From NCBI GenBank assembly GCA_003483745.1, contig DMYD01000022.1, positions 1 to 21,952 of the forward strand: a stretch of 21,952 nucleotides of DNA. Direction: 5' to 3'. Below the pieces are notes generated by a model, which made no database searches, was not told where the DNA came from, and saw only the letters and a program-made list of their open reading frames with translations. The stretch comes from Roseburia sp. Its GTDB lineage: Bacteria; Bacillota; Clostridia; Lachnospirales; Lachnospiraceae. The position numbers and the translations under genes were made by a program. Of this stretch, positions 12,575-19,879 are shown piece by piece (the stretch's first letter is position 1; each line of letters opens with the position of its first letter).

Positions 12575-15214
12575 ATGAAGGAAAAGTTTGACGTAACAGG
12601 CATGAGCTGTTCGGCATGTTCCTCCCATGTGGAAAAGAGTGTTTCCAAATTGGAGGGCATAAATACAGTCAGTGTCAACCTGCTGACAAATAGCATGCAG
12701 GTCGAGTATGACGAGACAAAGCTTGATACCGGAAAGATCATCGAGGCGGTAGAACATGCCGGATATGGTGCTTCGGTAAAAGAAGAGGGAAAAGCGGCAG
12801 CAGCAAAGACTGGGCAGACGGAGGATGCGGTTTCTATCCAGCAGAAAAATATCAAAAACATGAAGACAAGACTAATCGTTTCTGTGATATTTTTGATACC
12901 GCTTATGTATGTGTCGATGGGACATATGATCTACAATGCACTTGGCATCCCGATGCCACCTGTCACCATGAAGTTTTTCCATGGAAGTGAAAATGCAGTC
13001 ATCTATGCATTTACACAGTTTCTGCTTTTACTTCCGATCCTGTTCGCAAATCAGAAATACTTCCGCAATGGATTTGCAACCTTAGCGCGCAGAAGTCCGA
13101 ACATGGACAGCCTGATCGCAATGGGAGCAACGGCGGCAACCGTGTACGGTATCTTTGCAATTTACCGGATCGGCTGGGGATTTCGTATTGGAGATATGGA
13201 ACTGGTACACCAGTACAGCCATGATCTTTATTTTGAATCTGCCGGAACGATTCTGACACTAATCACGGTCGGCAAATACCTTGAGACAAAGTCAAAGGGA
13301 AAGACGAGTGAGGCAATCACAAAGCTGATGAATTTAGCACCAAAGACAGTGACGGTAGTGCGCGATGGAAAAGAACAGGTCATCGATGCAGCCGATGTGG
13401 TGCAGGGTGATATTTTTGTAATCAAACCGGGAGAATCCGTTGCGGTGGATGGTGTGATCTTAGAAGGAAAATCCTCCTTTGATGAATCTGCGATCACCGG
13501 GGAGAGTATTCCTGTGTTAAAACAGGAGGGAGACAAAGTTATCTCTGCATCCATCAATAAAGCCGGACTGATCCGCGCGCGTGCAACGCGTGTCGGCAAA
13601 GATACAACGATCGCACAGATCATCCGTCTTGTAGAGGAGGCATCTTCAAGTAAGGCGCCGATTGCGCGTCTTGCCGATAAAATTGCAGGGATTTTTGTAC
13701 CTACAGTTATTGGAATTGCGATTGTGACATTTATTGTATGGCTGGCCAGCGGGGCTGATTTTGAGTTTGCCATGTCCTGTGGAATTGCGGTACTTGTTAT
13801 CTCCTGTCCGTGTGCGCTTGGACTTGCAACACCGGTGGCGATCATGGTTGGAACCGGAAAAGGTGCAGAAAACGGCATCCTGATCAAATCCGGAGAAGCA
13901 TTGGAGACGGCGCATGTTGTTGATACCGTTGTGATGGATAAGACGGGAACCATTACTTATGGAAAACCGGTTGTGACAGATATAAGAATGTATACAGGTG
14001 TCTCTGAGAACGAACTGCTCACGATTGCAGGCAGTCTGGAAAAAGGCAGTGAACATCCACTCGCAGAAGCAGTTGTTTCAAGTTGTGAGGCGAAGAACAT
14101 TGCTCCACAGAAAGTAAGTGATTTTGAGGCACTGTTTGGAAAAGGAATTAAGGGACATTTATCATCCGGAAAACTTTACTATGCGGGAAATGAAAAACTG
14201 ATGGATGAAGCACACATCGCCCTGCCCGTTGAGATCAAAAAAGAGATGGAACAGTTTGCAAAACAGGGCAAAACACCGCTTTTATTTGCAGATGAGACAC
14301 AGATCATAGGAATGATCGCCGTTGCGGATGTCGTAAAACCGACCAGCCGTGAGGCAGTCAGACAGTTTAAAGAATACGGAATCCATGTCATCATGTTAAC
14401 CGGTGACAACGAAGTGACGGCACAGGCAATCAAGGATCAGGTAGGAATCGATGAAGTCATCGCCGGAGTGCTTCCAACACAGAAGGAAGAAAAGATATCT
14501 GCTTTAAAGAACAGCGGGCATAAAGTTGCAATGATCGGAGACGGTATTAATGATGCACCGGCACTTGCCTCCGCAGATGTCGGAATTGCTATCGGTGCCG
14601 GTACGGATGTTGCGATTGAGAGTGCAGATATTGTTCTGATGAAAAATGACTTACTTGATGCCGTCGGGGCGATTCGTTTAAGCAAGGCGGTCATCCGTAA
14701 TATCAAAGAGAACCTGTTCTGGGCATTTTTCTATAACAGCATCGGAATTCCGCTTGCAGCAGGACTTTTATATCCAATCTGGGGATTAAAATTAAACCCG
14801 ATGTTCGGCGCGGCTGCGATGAGCTTAAGCAGTGTCTGTGTAGTAAGTAATGCGCTGCGTCTTAGATGGGTAAAACTTGGTAAAAAATCTTCGTCAGAAA
14901 ATATACCGGATCATATGGAACAGGAGAGTACGGCTTGTGAGAACAAAGTTGTTACTTCTGAAATAAAAACAAAGAGTGATGTAACAGAAAGCGAGGAAAA
15001 AATCATGAAGACAACATTAAGTATTGAAGGAATGATGTGCGGACACTGCCAGGCAACTGTCGAGAAGGCGTTAAAAGGAGTACCGGGTGTGTCTGAGGTA
15101 GTGGTAAGCTTAGAGGACAAAAATGCAGTCGTTACCGCAGAGGAATCAGTCAGTGCAGATGCATTAAAAGCGGCTGTTGTAGATGCAGGATATGAAGTAA
15201 CTAATATTCAGTAA
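12575..15214 (+). CDS. copA: Copper-exporting P1B-type ATPase with N- and C-terminal metal-binding domains
   Basis: This 879-residue ATPase exports Cu(I) from the cytosol. An N-terminal HMA domain (about 4-70) has GMSCSAC (C12, C15). Eight membrane helices follow, with the ion-transport motif CPC at 411-413, phosphorylated D455 in DKTGT, the SEHPLAEA motif of the nucleotide domain and GDGINDAPALA near 655. Unusually, a second HMA domain lies at the C-terminus (811-879, GMMCGHC with C822 and C825) after a polar Ser/Glu/Lys linker of about 45 residues; standard CopA enzymes carry these domains only at the N-terminus. The ATG at 12575 follows GGAG in AGAAATGGAG. The operator upstream of csoR presumably controls it. 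An internal start may also yield the last domain alone. Confidence 0.95.
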   Translation: MKEKFDVTGMSCSACSSHVEKSVSKLEGINTVSVNLLTNSMQVEYDETKLDTGKIIEAVEHAGYGASVKEEGKAAAAKTGQTEDAVSIQQKNIKNMKTRLIVSVIFLIPLMYVSMGHMIYNALGIPMPPVTMKFFHGSENAVIYAFTQFLLLLPILFANQKYFRNGFATLARRSPNMDSLIAMGATAATVYGIFAIYRIGWGFRIGDMELVHQYSHDLYFESAGTILTLITVGKYLETKSKGKTSEAITKLMNLAPKTVTVVRDGKEQVIDAADVVQGDIFVIKPGESVAVDGVILEGKSSFDESAITGESIPVLKQEGDKVISASINKAGLIRARATRVGKDTTIAQIIRLVEEASSSKAPIARLADKIAGIFVPTVIGIAIVTFIVWLASGADFEFAMSCGIAVLVISCPCALGLATPVAIMVGTGKGAENGILIKSGEALETAHVVDTVVMDKTGTITYGKPVVTDIRMYTGVSENELLTIAGSLEKGSEHPLAEAVVSSCEAKNIAPQKVSDFEALFGKGIKGHLSSGKLYYAGNEKLMDEAHIALPVEIKKEMEQFAKQGKTPLLFADETQIIGMIAVADVVKPTSREAVRQFKEYGIHVIMLTGDNEVTAQAIKDQVGIDEVIAGVLPTQKEEKISALKNSGHKVAMIGDGINDAPALASADVGIAIGAGTDVAIESADIVLMKNDLLDAVGAIRLSKAVIRNIKENLFWAFFYNSIGIPLAAGLLYPIWGLKLNPMFGAAAMSLSSVCVVSNALRLRWVKLGKKSSSENIPDHMEQESTACENKVVTSEIKTKSDVTESEEKIMKTTLSIEGMMCGHCQATVEKALKGVPGVSEVVVSLEDKNAVVTAEESVSADALKAAVVDAGYEVTNIQ
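15005..15214 (+). CDS. Possible internally initiated CopZ-like copper chaperone (nested in copA)
   Basis: In the copA frame, an ATG at 15005 is preceded by GAGG (14993-14996) with eight bases of spacing. It would give a 69-residue protein comprising exactly the C-terminal HMA domain, with MKTTLSIEGMMCGHC at its start and a typical CopZ end (VVDAGYEV). That length equals stand-alone CopZ. Either this is a relict of a copA-copZ gene fusion, or the site is still used to make soluble chaperone. The GAGG site also encodes ordinary Glu codons in the linker, so the match could be coincidental. Confidence 0.4.
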   Translation: MKTTLSIEGMMCGHCQATVEKALKGVPGVSEVVVSLEDKNAVVTAEESVSADALKAAVVDAGYEVTNIQ

Positions 15215-15267
15215 GGAATCATTACAGGCACAGAAATTATATTTTGCAGATTAAAAAAGATGAGCAT

Positions 15268-15305
15268 AAGAAGGGGAAACCGTGGTTATTCGGCTTCCCC
15301 TTCTT
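15268..15305. terminator. Hairpin between convergent copA and the small minus-strand gene
   Basis: AAGAAGGGGAA (15268-15278) pairs perfectly with TTCCCCTTCTT (15295-15305), and CCG/CGG pair inside, giving a long stem. The right arm contains the last codons of the minus-strand gene. On the minus strand a run of six T follows a few bases after the stem (the A run at 15253-15258); on the + strand there is no T-run. It probably ends the minus-strand transcript and may also stop copA transcripts. Confidence 0.65.
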
Positions 15306-15441
15306 CTACGATCTGCTCTAACACACGGATGAGATCCTGCATGTTATTAAGCGTTACATTTCGTTCCAGGATCAGATTCTTCAGATCTGTGGAAAGCGTT
15401 TCAAATTTGTCTTTAATTCCGGGTGCTACATAAGATGCCAT
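15286..15441 (-). CDS. Small conserved-looking hypothetical protein, 51 residues
   Basis: This is a minus-strand gene for a 51-residue protein beginning MASYVAPGIKDKFETLS. It is predicted to be mostly amphipathic helix, with LKNLILERNVTLNNMQDLIRVLEQIVEE showing heptad-like leucine/isoleucine spacing, and an acidic tail. No signal peptide or membrane segment is seen. It is supported as a real gene by an excellent ribosome-binding site, AAAGGAGG, five bases before the ATG. A TGTACA/TATAAA promoter with a 17-base spacer and a terminator-like hairpin at its end add support. It sits convergent to copA and divergent from recR. I do not recognise its function; the length and helix content would suit a small regulator or adaptor. 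Confidence 0.72.
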   Translation of the reverse strand: MASYVAPGIKDKFETLSTDLKNLILERNVTLNNMQDLIRVLEQIVEEGEAE

Positions 15442-15501
15442 AGGTTCCTCCTTTTTTACGACAACAGGTTGGCCCGCCCGCAGGACGTACAATCTATTGC
15501 T

Positions 15502-15530
15502 TTTATACAGTTACCAGCTTATCATGTACA
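15502..15530 (-). promoter_or_regulatory. Promoter of the small minus-strand gene
   Basis: On the minus strand TGTACA (15530-15525) and TATAAA (15507-15502) are separated by 17 bases. The leader to the ATG at 15441 is about 55 bases. Confidence 0.6.
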
Positions 15531-15565
15531 TAAATTCGGAAAATTATGCTGCAAAAAAACACTTC

Positions 15566-15594
15566 TTGTAAAAATCGTCGTTATCCTTTAATAT
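15566..15594 (+). promoter_or_regulatory. Promoter of recR
   Basis: TTGTAA (15566-15571) and TAATAT (15589-15594) are 17 bases apart. The start near 15601 gives a leader of about 47 bases to recR. Confidence 0.6.
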
Positions 15595-15647
15595 AAAGAA
15601 GGCATATAGCCGTTTTGGAACATTATAAATGAAAGAATGGAAACGCC

Positions 15648-16244
15648 ATGGATTATTACAGCAGTCAGATCAGTAAATTAATACAGGAATTATCATCCCT
15701 TCCGGGAATCGGTGCAAAATCTGCACAGCGTCTGGCATTTCATATTTTAAATATGCCGGTGGAACAGGTCGAAGAACTTTCAGCTGCAATCGTGGATGCG
15801 AGAAAAAATGTCCGTTACTGTAAGGAATGTTTTACCCTGACGGATGATGAACTTTGTCCGATCTGTAAGGATGCAGGACGTAATCACAAGACGATCATGG
15901 TCGTGGAAGATACAAGAGATCTTGCGGCATATGAAAAAACGGGCAAATACGACGGTGTTTATCACGTTTTGCATGGCGCAATTTCCCCTATGCTTGGAAT
16001 CGGACCTGCAGATATCAAGTTAAAAGAGCTGATGCAGCGTCTGCAAAAGGATGTTGACGAGGTGATCATTGCGACAAACTCAAGTCTTGAGGGAGAAACG
16101 ACTGCGATGTATATCGGCAAACTGATCAAACCTACCGGGATCAAAGTGACAAGGATTGCAAGTGGTGTTCCGGTCGGCGGAGACTTGGAGTATATTGATG
16201 AGGTAACACTGCTCCGTGCCTTAGAAGGCAGAACGGAGATTTAA
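15648..16244 (+). CDS. recR: Recombination mediator protein RecR
   Basis: This 198-residue protein has the standard RecR length. The N-terminal helix-hairpin-helix segment reads LSSLPGIGAKSAQRLAFHIL. The C4 zinc finger is CKECFTLTDDELCPIC, followed at once by the Toprim domain (IMVVEDTRDLAAYEKTG, then NSSLEGETTAMYI) and the C-terminal VTRIASGVPVGGDLEYIDEVTL signature. RecR forms a DNA clamp with RecO/RecF to load RecA in gap repair. In many Firmicutes it follows dnaX and the ybaB-type gene. Neither is here; instead it has its own promoter and is followed 31 bases later by transketolase genes, with no terminator between. Confidence 0.96.
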   Translation: MDYYSSQISKLIQELSSLPGIGAKSAQRLAFHILNMPVEQVEELSAAIVDARKNVRYCKECFTLTDDELCPICKDAGRNHKTIMVVEDTRDLAAYEKTGKYDGVYHVLHGAISPMLGIGPADIKLKELMQRLQKDVDEVIIATNSSLEGETTAMYIGKLIKPTGIKVTRIASGVPVGGDLEYIDEVTLLRALEGRTEI

Positions 16245-16275
16245 TAAAAGAAACAGAAAGGAACATGACTAGACT

Positions 16276-17112
16276 ATGACAAATCTGGAACTCGAAAAAA
16301 CAGCGAACGAAGTCCGCAAAAGTATTGTAACTGCAGTACACAGCGCAAAAGCCGGACATCCGGGTGGATCACTTTCCGCAGCAGATATTTTTACATATCT
16401 GTATTTTGAGGAGTTAAACGTGGATCCGAAGAACCCGAAGATGGCAGACCGTGACCGTTTTGTGCTTTCAAAAGGTCATACGGCTCCAGGGCTTTATGCA
16501 GTTCTGGCAGAGCGTGGATTTTTCCCGAAGGAGGATCTTATTACACTGCGTCATACAGGATCTTATCTCCAGGGACATCCGGATATGAAGCATATTCCGG
16601 GAATTGATATGTCATCCGGTTCTCTGGGTCAGGGACTGTCCGCAGCCGCTGGAATGGCAGCTGCCGGAAAGTTTGACAAAAAAGATTACCGTGTCTATGC
16701 ACTTTGCGGAGATGGTGAGATCCAGGAAGGACAGATCTGGGAAGCTGCTATGTGGGCAGGATTCCGTAAACTGGACAATCTGGTTGTGATCGTTGACAAT
16801 AATAATCTTCAGATTGATGGAACCGTTGATGAAGTATGTTCTCCTTACCCGATCGACAAAAAATTTGAGGCATTTAATTTCCACACGATCAATATCAATG
16901 GAAACGACTTTGATGAGATCCGTGCTGCGTTCAAAGAAGCGCGTGAGACAAAAGGAATGCCGACTGCGATCATTGCAAAGACCGTAAAAGGAAAAGGTGT
17001 ATCCTTTATGGAAAATGCCGTAGACTGGCATGGAAAAGCACCGAACGATGCAGAGTATGAGATCGCAATGAAAGACCTTGAGAAAGTGGGGGAAGCATTA
17101 TGTCAGAAATAA
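16276..17112 (+). CDS. Transketolase, N-terminal subunit (TPP-binding half)
   Basis: This 278-residue protein corresponds to the first third of a transketolase. It contains KAGHPGGSLSAADI near the start, SKGHTAPGLYAVLAERGFF, SLGQGLSAAAGMA and the thiamine-diphosphate/metal motif GDGEIQEGQIWEA running to VDNNNLQIDG. With its partner it would transfer two-carbon ketol units in the non-oxidative pentose phosphate pathway. Split transketolases of two subunits are common in Firmicutes and archaea. The reading frame overlaps the partner by 13 bases, giving coupled translation. The ATG at 16276 has AAAGGA 13 bases upstream, which is long. A four-codon frame (16265-16279) ends in an ATGA overlap with this start and might help. 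Confidence 0.93.
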   Translation: MTNLELEKTANEVRKSIVTAVHSAKAGHPGGSLSAADIFTYLYFEELNVDPKNPKMADRDRFVLSKGHTAPGLYAVLAERGFFPKEDLITLRHTGSYLQGHPDMKHIPGIDMSSGSLGQGLSAAAGMAAAGKFDKKDYRVYALCGDGEIQEGQIWEAAMWAGFRKLDNLVVIVDNNNLQIDGTVDEVCSPYPIDKKFEAFNFHTININGNDFDEIRAAFKEARETKGMPTAIIAKTVKGKGVSFMENAVDWHGKAPNDAEYEIAMKDLEKVGEALCQK

Positions 17113-18041
17113 AGAAAATTGCAACAAGAGAAAGCTATGGAAATGCTTTGGTAGAAGTTGGAAAAGAGCATGAAGACCTGATCGTATTAGATGCGGACCT
17201 TGCGGGTGCAACAAAGACCGGAATTTTCAAAAAAGCATTCCCGGAGCGTCATTGGGATGTTGGTATTGCTGAGGCAAATATGACGGGTATTGCGGCAGGA
17301 CTTGCAACCTGTGGAAAAGTACCGTTTATCAGCTCTTTTGCTATGTTTGCAGCAGGAAGAAACTTTGAGCAGGTGCGCAACTCTATCGGATATCCACATC
17401 TGAATGTCAAAATTGGTGCAACCCACGCAGGCATTTCTGTCGGTGAGGATGGTGCCACCCACCAGTGTTTAGAGGATATCGCTCTGATGCGTACGATTCC
17501 TGGCATGGTAGTGATCAATCCGGCAGATGATGTTGAGGCAAGAGCAGCCGTACACGCTGCATACGATCATGTGGGACCTGTATATCTTCGCTTTGGACGT
17601 TTGCCGGTTCCTGTATTCAATGACGAGGCAACTTACAAATTTGAGATTGGTAAAGGAATTGTTTTAAAAGAAGGAAAAGATGTGACAATTTTTGCAACCG
17701 GACTCTGCGTAAATGAGACGGTAGAGGCAGAAAAAATGCTTGCAAAAGATGGTATTGATGCGGAAATTATCAATATTCATACCATCAAACCGATTGATCG
17801 TGAACTGGTTGTAAAATCTGCACAAAAGACCGGAAAAGTTGTTACAGTTGAGGAACATTCCGTGATCGGCGGACTTGGAAGTGCAGTATGTGACGTACTT
17901 TGCGAGGAAGCACCGACAAAAGTATTAAAAATTGGTGTCAATGATGTGTTTGGTGAATCCGGTCCGGCACTAGAGTTGCTTCATAAATATGAGCTTGATG
18001 CAGAGGGTATTTACAAAAAAGTAAAGGCATTTGTAAAATAA
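17100..18041 (+). CDS. Transketolase, C-terminal subunit
   Basis: This 313-residue partner half carries the pyrimidine-binding domain (LDADLAGATKTGIF, GIAEANMTGIAAGLA with the catalytic-type Glu, FAMFAAGRNFEQVRNSIGY, THAGISVGEDGATHQCLEDIALMR). The C-terminal transketolase domain contains IINIHTIKPIDRE and VTVEEHSVIGGLGSAV. The glutamate that activates thiamine diphosphate sits in the GIAEAN segment. The protein needs the N-terminal subunit for activity. It begins inside the end of that gene (13-base overlap) with GGGGGAAGC before the ATG. It closes the recR-transketolase run and is followed by a strong terminator. Confidence 0.93.
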   Translation: MSEIKKIATRESYGNALVEVGKEHEDLIVLDADLAGATKTGIFKKAFPERHWDVGIAEANMTGIAAGLATCGKVPFISSFAMFAAGRNFEQVRNSIGYPHLNVKIGATHAGISVGEDGATHQCLEDIALMRTIPGMVVINPADDVEARAAVHAAYDHVGPVYLRFGRLPVPVFNDEATYKFEIGKGIVLKEGKDVTIFATGLCVNETVEAEKMLAKDGIDAEIINIHTIKPIDRELVVKSAQKTGKVVTVEEHSVIGGLGSAVCDVLCEEAPTKVLKIGVNDVFGESGPALELLHKYELDAEGIYKKVKAFVK

Positions 18042-18064
18042 TAAGTTAAGAATAAGAATAAAGA

Positions 18065-18108
18065 AAGACTGCTGTCATTACGGTAAGACGTATGCAGCAG
18101 TCTTTTTC
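18065..18108 (+). terminator. Rho-independent terminator after the transketolase genes
   Basis: AAAGACTGCTG (18065-18075) pairs perfectly with CAGCAGTCTTT (18096-18106). TACG/CGTA pair within the 20-base loop, and five T run from 18104 to 18108. Confidence 0.92.
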
Positions 18109-18202
18109 TGTCGAAAAGTTTTTGAAAAACTGCCCATAAAACCACAAAAAAATCGGACATGCTGTGATACGATTTCAAAATAAAGAGAAGTGTTTTAAAA
18201 TC

Positions 18203-18236
18203 GTGTGAAAACAAATTTTCACGCACAGGAATGGAG
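18203..18236 (+). promoter_or_regulatory. 5'-UTR hairpin plus ribosome-binding site, copy 6
   Basis: GTGTGAAAA (18203-18211) pairs with TTTTCACGC (18216-18224) with one G-T wobble, around CAAA. ACAGGAATGGAGG follows directly, and the ATG at 18244 is correctly spaced. Right-arm changes relative to the copy at 10709 keep the stem. Confidence 0.7.
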
Positions 18237-18243
18237 GATTGGA

Positions 18244-19776
18244 ATGATAGAGATTATCCGGGAAGAAAATTGGGATGATACAAAAGAAAAAAAGCTGCCA
18301 AAAGATATCAGACAGATTGGGAGACCGGATGTTGGGGAGCGGATATACATAGAGGATGAAGTATATAAGTATTTGCATCCATATGAAAGTGACTGTGAAA
18401 AACTCGTATATGTTTTACTTGGAAGATTTGAAAATTACAGTGGAAGACAGTGTACATTTGTGGAAGCAGCGATACAACTGGAATATGCGGAATTTGATGC
18501 AGAGATCCCAAGATGGGGCGACCATGAATGGGCGTATATATATAAAAGATTAAAGGATGAATATGACAGTATGGTTATTGTTGGATGGGCTTTGGATCAC
18601 AGAGGATGCCTTCCGAATATGACCAGACAAATCGAGCAATTTCATCAGACCCATTTTGGCGGCATTCATCAGACATTGTTTTTAATGGATACACTCGAAA
18701 AGGAGGAATCATTTTTCAGTATTCGGAATGGGCACTTGTACCGGAGAGAAGGATTTTACATATATTATGAAAAGCATACTTTTGCCGGATCAAAAAAGAT
18801 GGAGCATCAGAAAGATAAAACGGAAGAAGTGAACCTGCCGGAGACAGATGCAGCTGTATTCGCGCAGCAGGATGAACCTGCTCTGACCATAAAAGAAAAG
18901 GAGAATTTAAATGATGTCCTGGAGGAGGAACTTTATATGGAAGAGAGCATGCAGCAGGACGAACCAGAGCCGGTGCTACAACCGGATTTAAAAAGACAAG
19001 GACGTTACCGGAAACAGATGGAAGAAGCGGAAAAAACGGACGAGGCAAAAATTCCGGTATATTCTTCACTTGTACTGGCTGTGGTGGTATTAACTCTTGG
19101 ATTTACCGCCTATCAGAACCATAAGAAAATGAATGAGATGGAAAACACGTTAGCACAGATGAATCAGGTACATATTGCGACAGAGATGCCGGAGACAGAA
19201 AAGGCGGCGGATTCTGGAATTGTGGTAGAAAATATTGCGGGAAATATAGAAAAACAGACGGAGACAAAACAGGCGGAACAATCGGAAATGAACGGAACGC
19301 AGATGGCAGGCCAGACCGAAAAATCCGAAATGTCTGAGATGGCGGAGATGACAGAGACGCAGACAGGCACAGAGCCGTCTGGAGCAGTAGAGGCACAGAC
19401 AGGCACGGAACCGACCGGAGCAGTAGAGACACAGACAGGCGCGGAATCGTCCGGGACAGTGACAACACAGACAGGTGCAGAAGTGTCAGAGGATGCGAAG
19501 ATGCAGAATGTACAAGGAGAACAGAAAACAGAAACGGACACGACAGATGGGGCAGAAGCAGATAAGGAAAACATAAAAGAGACGACAGCACAGGCAGATG
19601 AGGCACAGACATATTTAAAACAGGGATATTATGTAGTACAGCAGGGGGACAATCTTGCAGCAATCTGCCGGAAAATATATAAGACAACAGCCATGATGGA
19701 CAAGGTATGTGAGGCAAACGGAATTGATGATCCGGATGCGATATATGCAGGTCAATATCTTACGCTCCCCAATTAG
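18244..19776 (+). CDS. Membrane protein with MPN-like N-domain and C-terminal LysM
   Basis: This is a 510-residue protein. Residues about 30-180 resemble an MPN/JAMM fold: LVYVLLGRFENYSGRQCTFVEAAIQL, then VIVGWALDHRGCLPNMTRQIEQFH. Where active JAMM proteases have GW-x-HSHP and later SxxD, this has GWALDHR with no matching Ser-Asp pair, so the site is probably dead. A charged linker follows, then one membrane helix at about 270-290, a Thr/Glu/Gln-rich extracellular stretch with 12-residue repeats (373-420), and a LysM domain at about 461-509 (YYVVQQGDNLAAICRKIY to YAGQYLTLPN) that should bind peptidoglycan. The MPN-like part would be cytosolic. Similar LysM proteins occur in other Lachnospiraceae as I recall. 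It heads an envelope-like cluster with DUF5711 and CvpA. Confidence 0.82.
   Translation: MIEIIREENWDDTKEKKLPKDIRQIGRPDVGERIYIEDEVYKYLHPYESDCEKLVYVLLGRFENYSGRQCTFVEAAIQLEYAEFDAEIPRWGDHEWAYIYKRLKDEYDSMVIVGWALDHRGCLPNMTRQIEQFHQTHFGGIHQTLFLMDTLEKEESFFSIRNGHLYRREGFYIYYEKHTFAGSKKMEHQKDKTEEVNLPETDAAVFAQQDEPALTIKEKENLNDVLEEELYMEESMQQDEPEPVLQPDLKRQGRYRKQMEEAEKTDEAKIPVYSSLVLAVVVLTLGFTAYQNHKKMNEMENTLAQMNQVHIATEMPETEKAADSGIVVENIAGNIEKQTETKQAEQSEMNGTQMAGQTEKSEMSEMAEMTETQTGTEPSGAVEAQTGTEPTGAVETQTGAESSGTVTTQTGAEVSEDAKMQNVQGEQKTETDTTDGAEADKENIKETTAQADEAQTYLKQGYYVVQQGDNLAAICRKIYKTTAMMDKVCEANGIDDPDAIYAGQYLTLPN
19360..19503 (+). repeat. Four tandem 36-base repeats encoding a 12-residue linker unit
   Basis: Four in-frame units begin CAGACAGG and encode QTGTEPSGAVEA, QTGTEPTGAVET, QTGAESSGTVTT and QTGAEVSEDAKM. 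The first two units are most alike and similarity decays rightward. They lie in the extracellular spacer of the LysM protein and are a likely site of length variation between strains. Confidence 0.8.
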
Positions 19777-19822
19777 CAAAGCAGCCAGATCCAAAAATTA
19801 AGATGAAACATCCAGGGAATAA

Positions 19823-19852
19823 TGCTATAATAATGAAAATGTTGTTTTCATT
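19823..19852 (+). promoter_or_regulatory. Extended -10 promoter and leader hairpin of the DUF5711 gene
   Basis: TGCTATAAT (TATAAT at 19826-19831) is a perfect extended -10. AATGAAAA (19832-19839) pairs with TTTTCATT (19845-19852) around TGTTG, right at the predicted transcription start. The sequence differs from the GTGTGAAAAAT element but the arrangement, a hairpin then CAGGAATGAGGA, is the same. Confidence 0.55.
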
Positions 19853-19879
19853 GGGAAACAGGCAGGAATGAGGATTAAG

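Noticed and set aside
13228..13953. 241-codon minus-strand open frame inside copA
   Set aside because: Complement of the conserved ATPase core; Ser/Thr/Ile-rich composition typical of shadow frames.
19103..19717. 204-codon minus-strand open frame rich in Leu, Ser, Pro
   Set aside because: It is the complement of the Gln/Thr/Glu-rich linker of the LysM protein; the repetitive composition keeps the frame open by chance.
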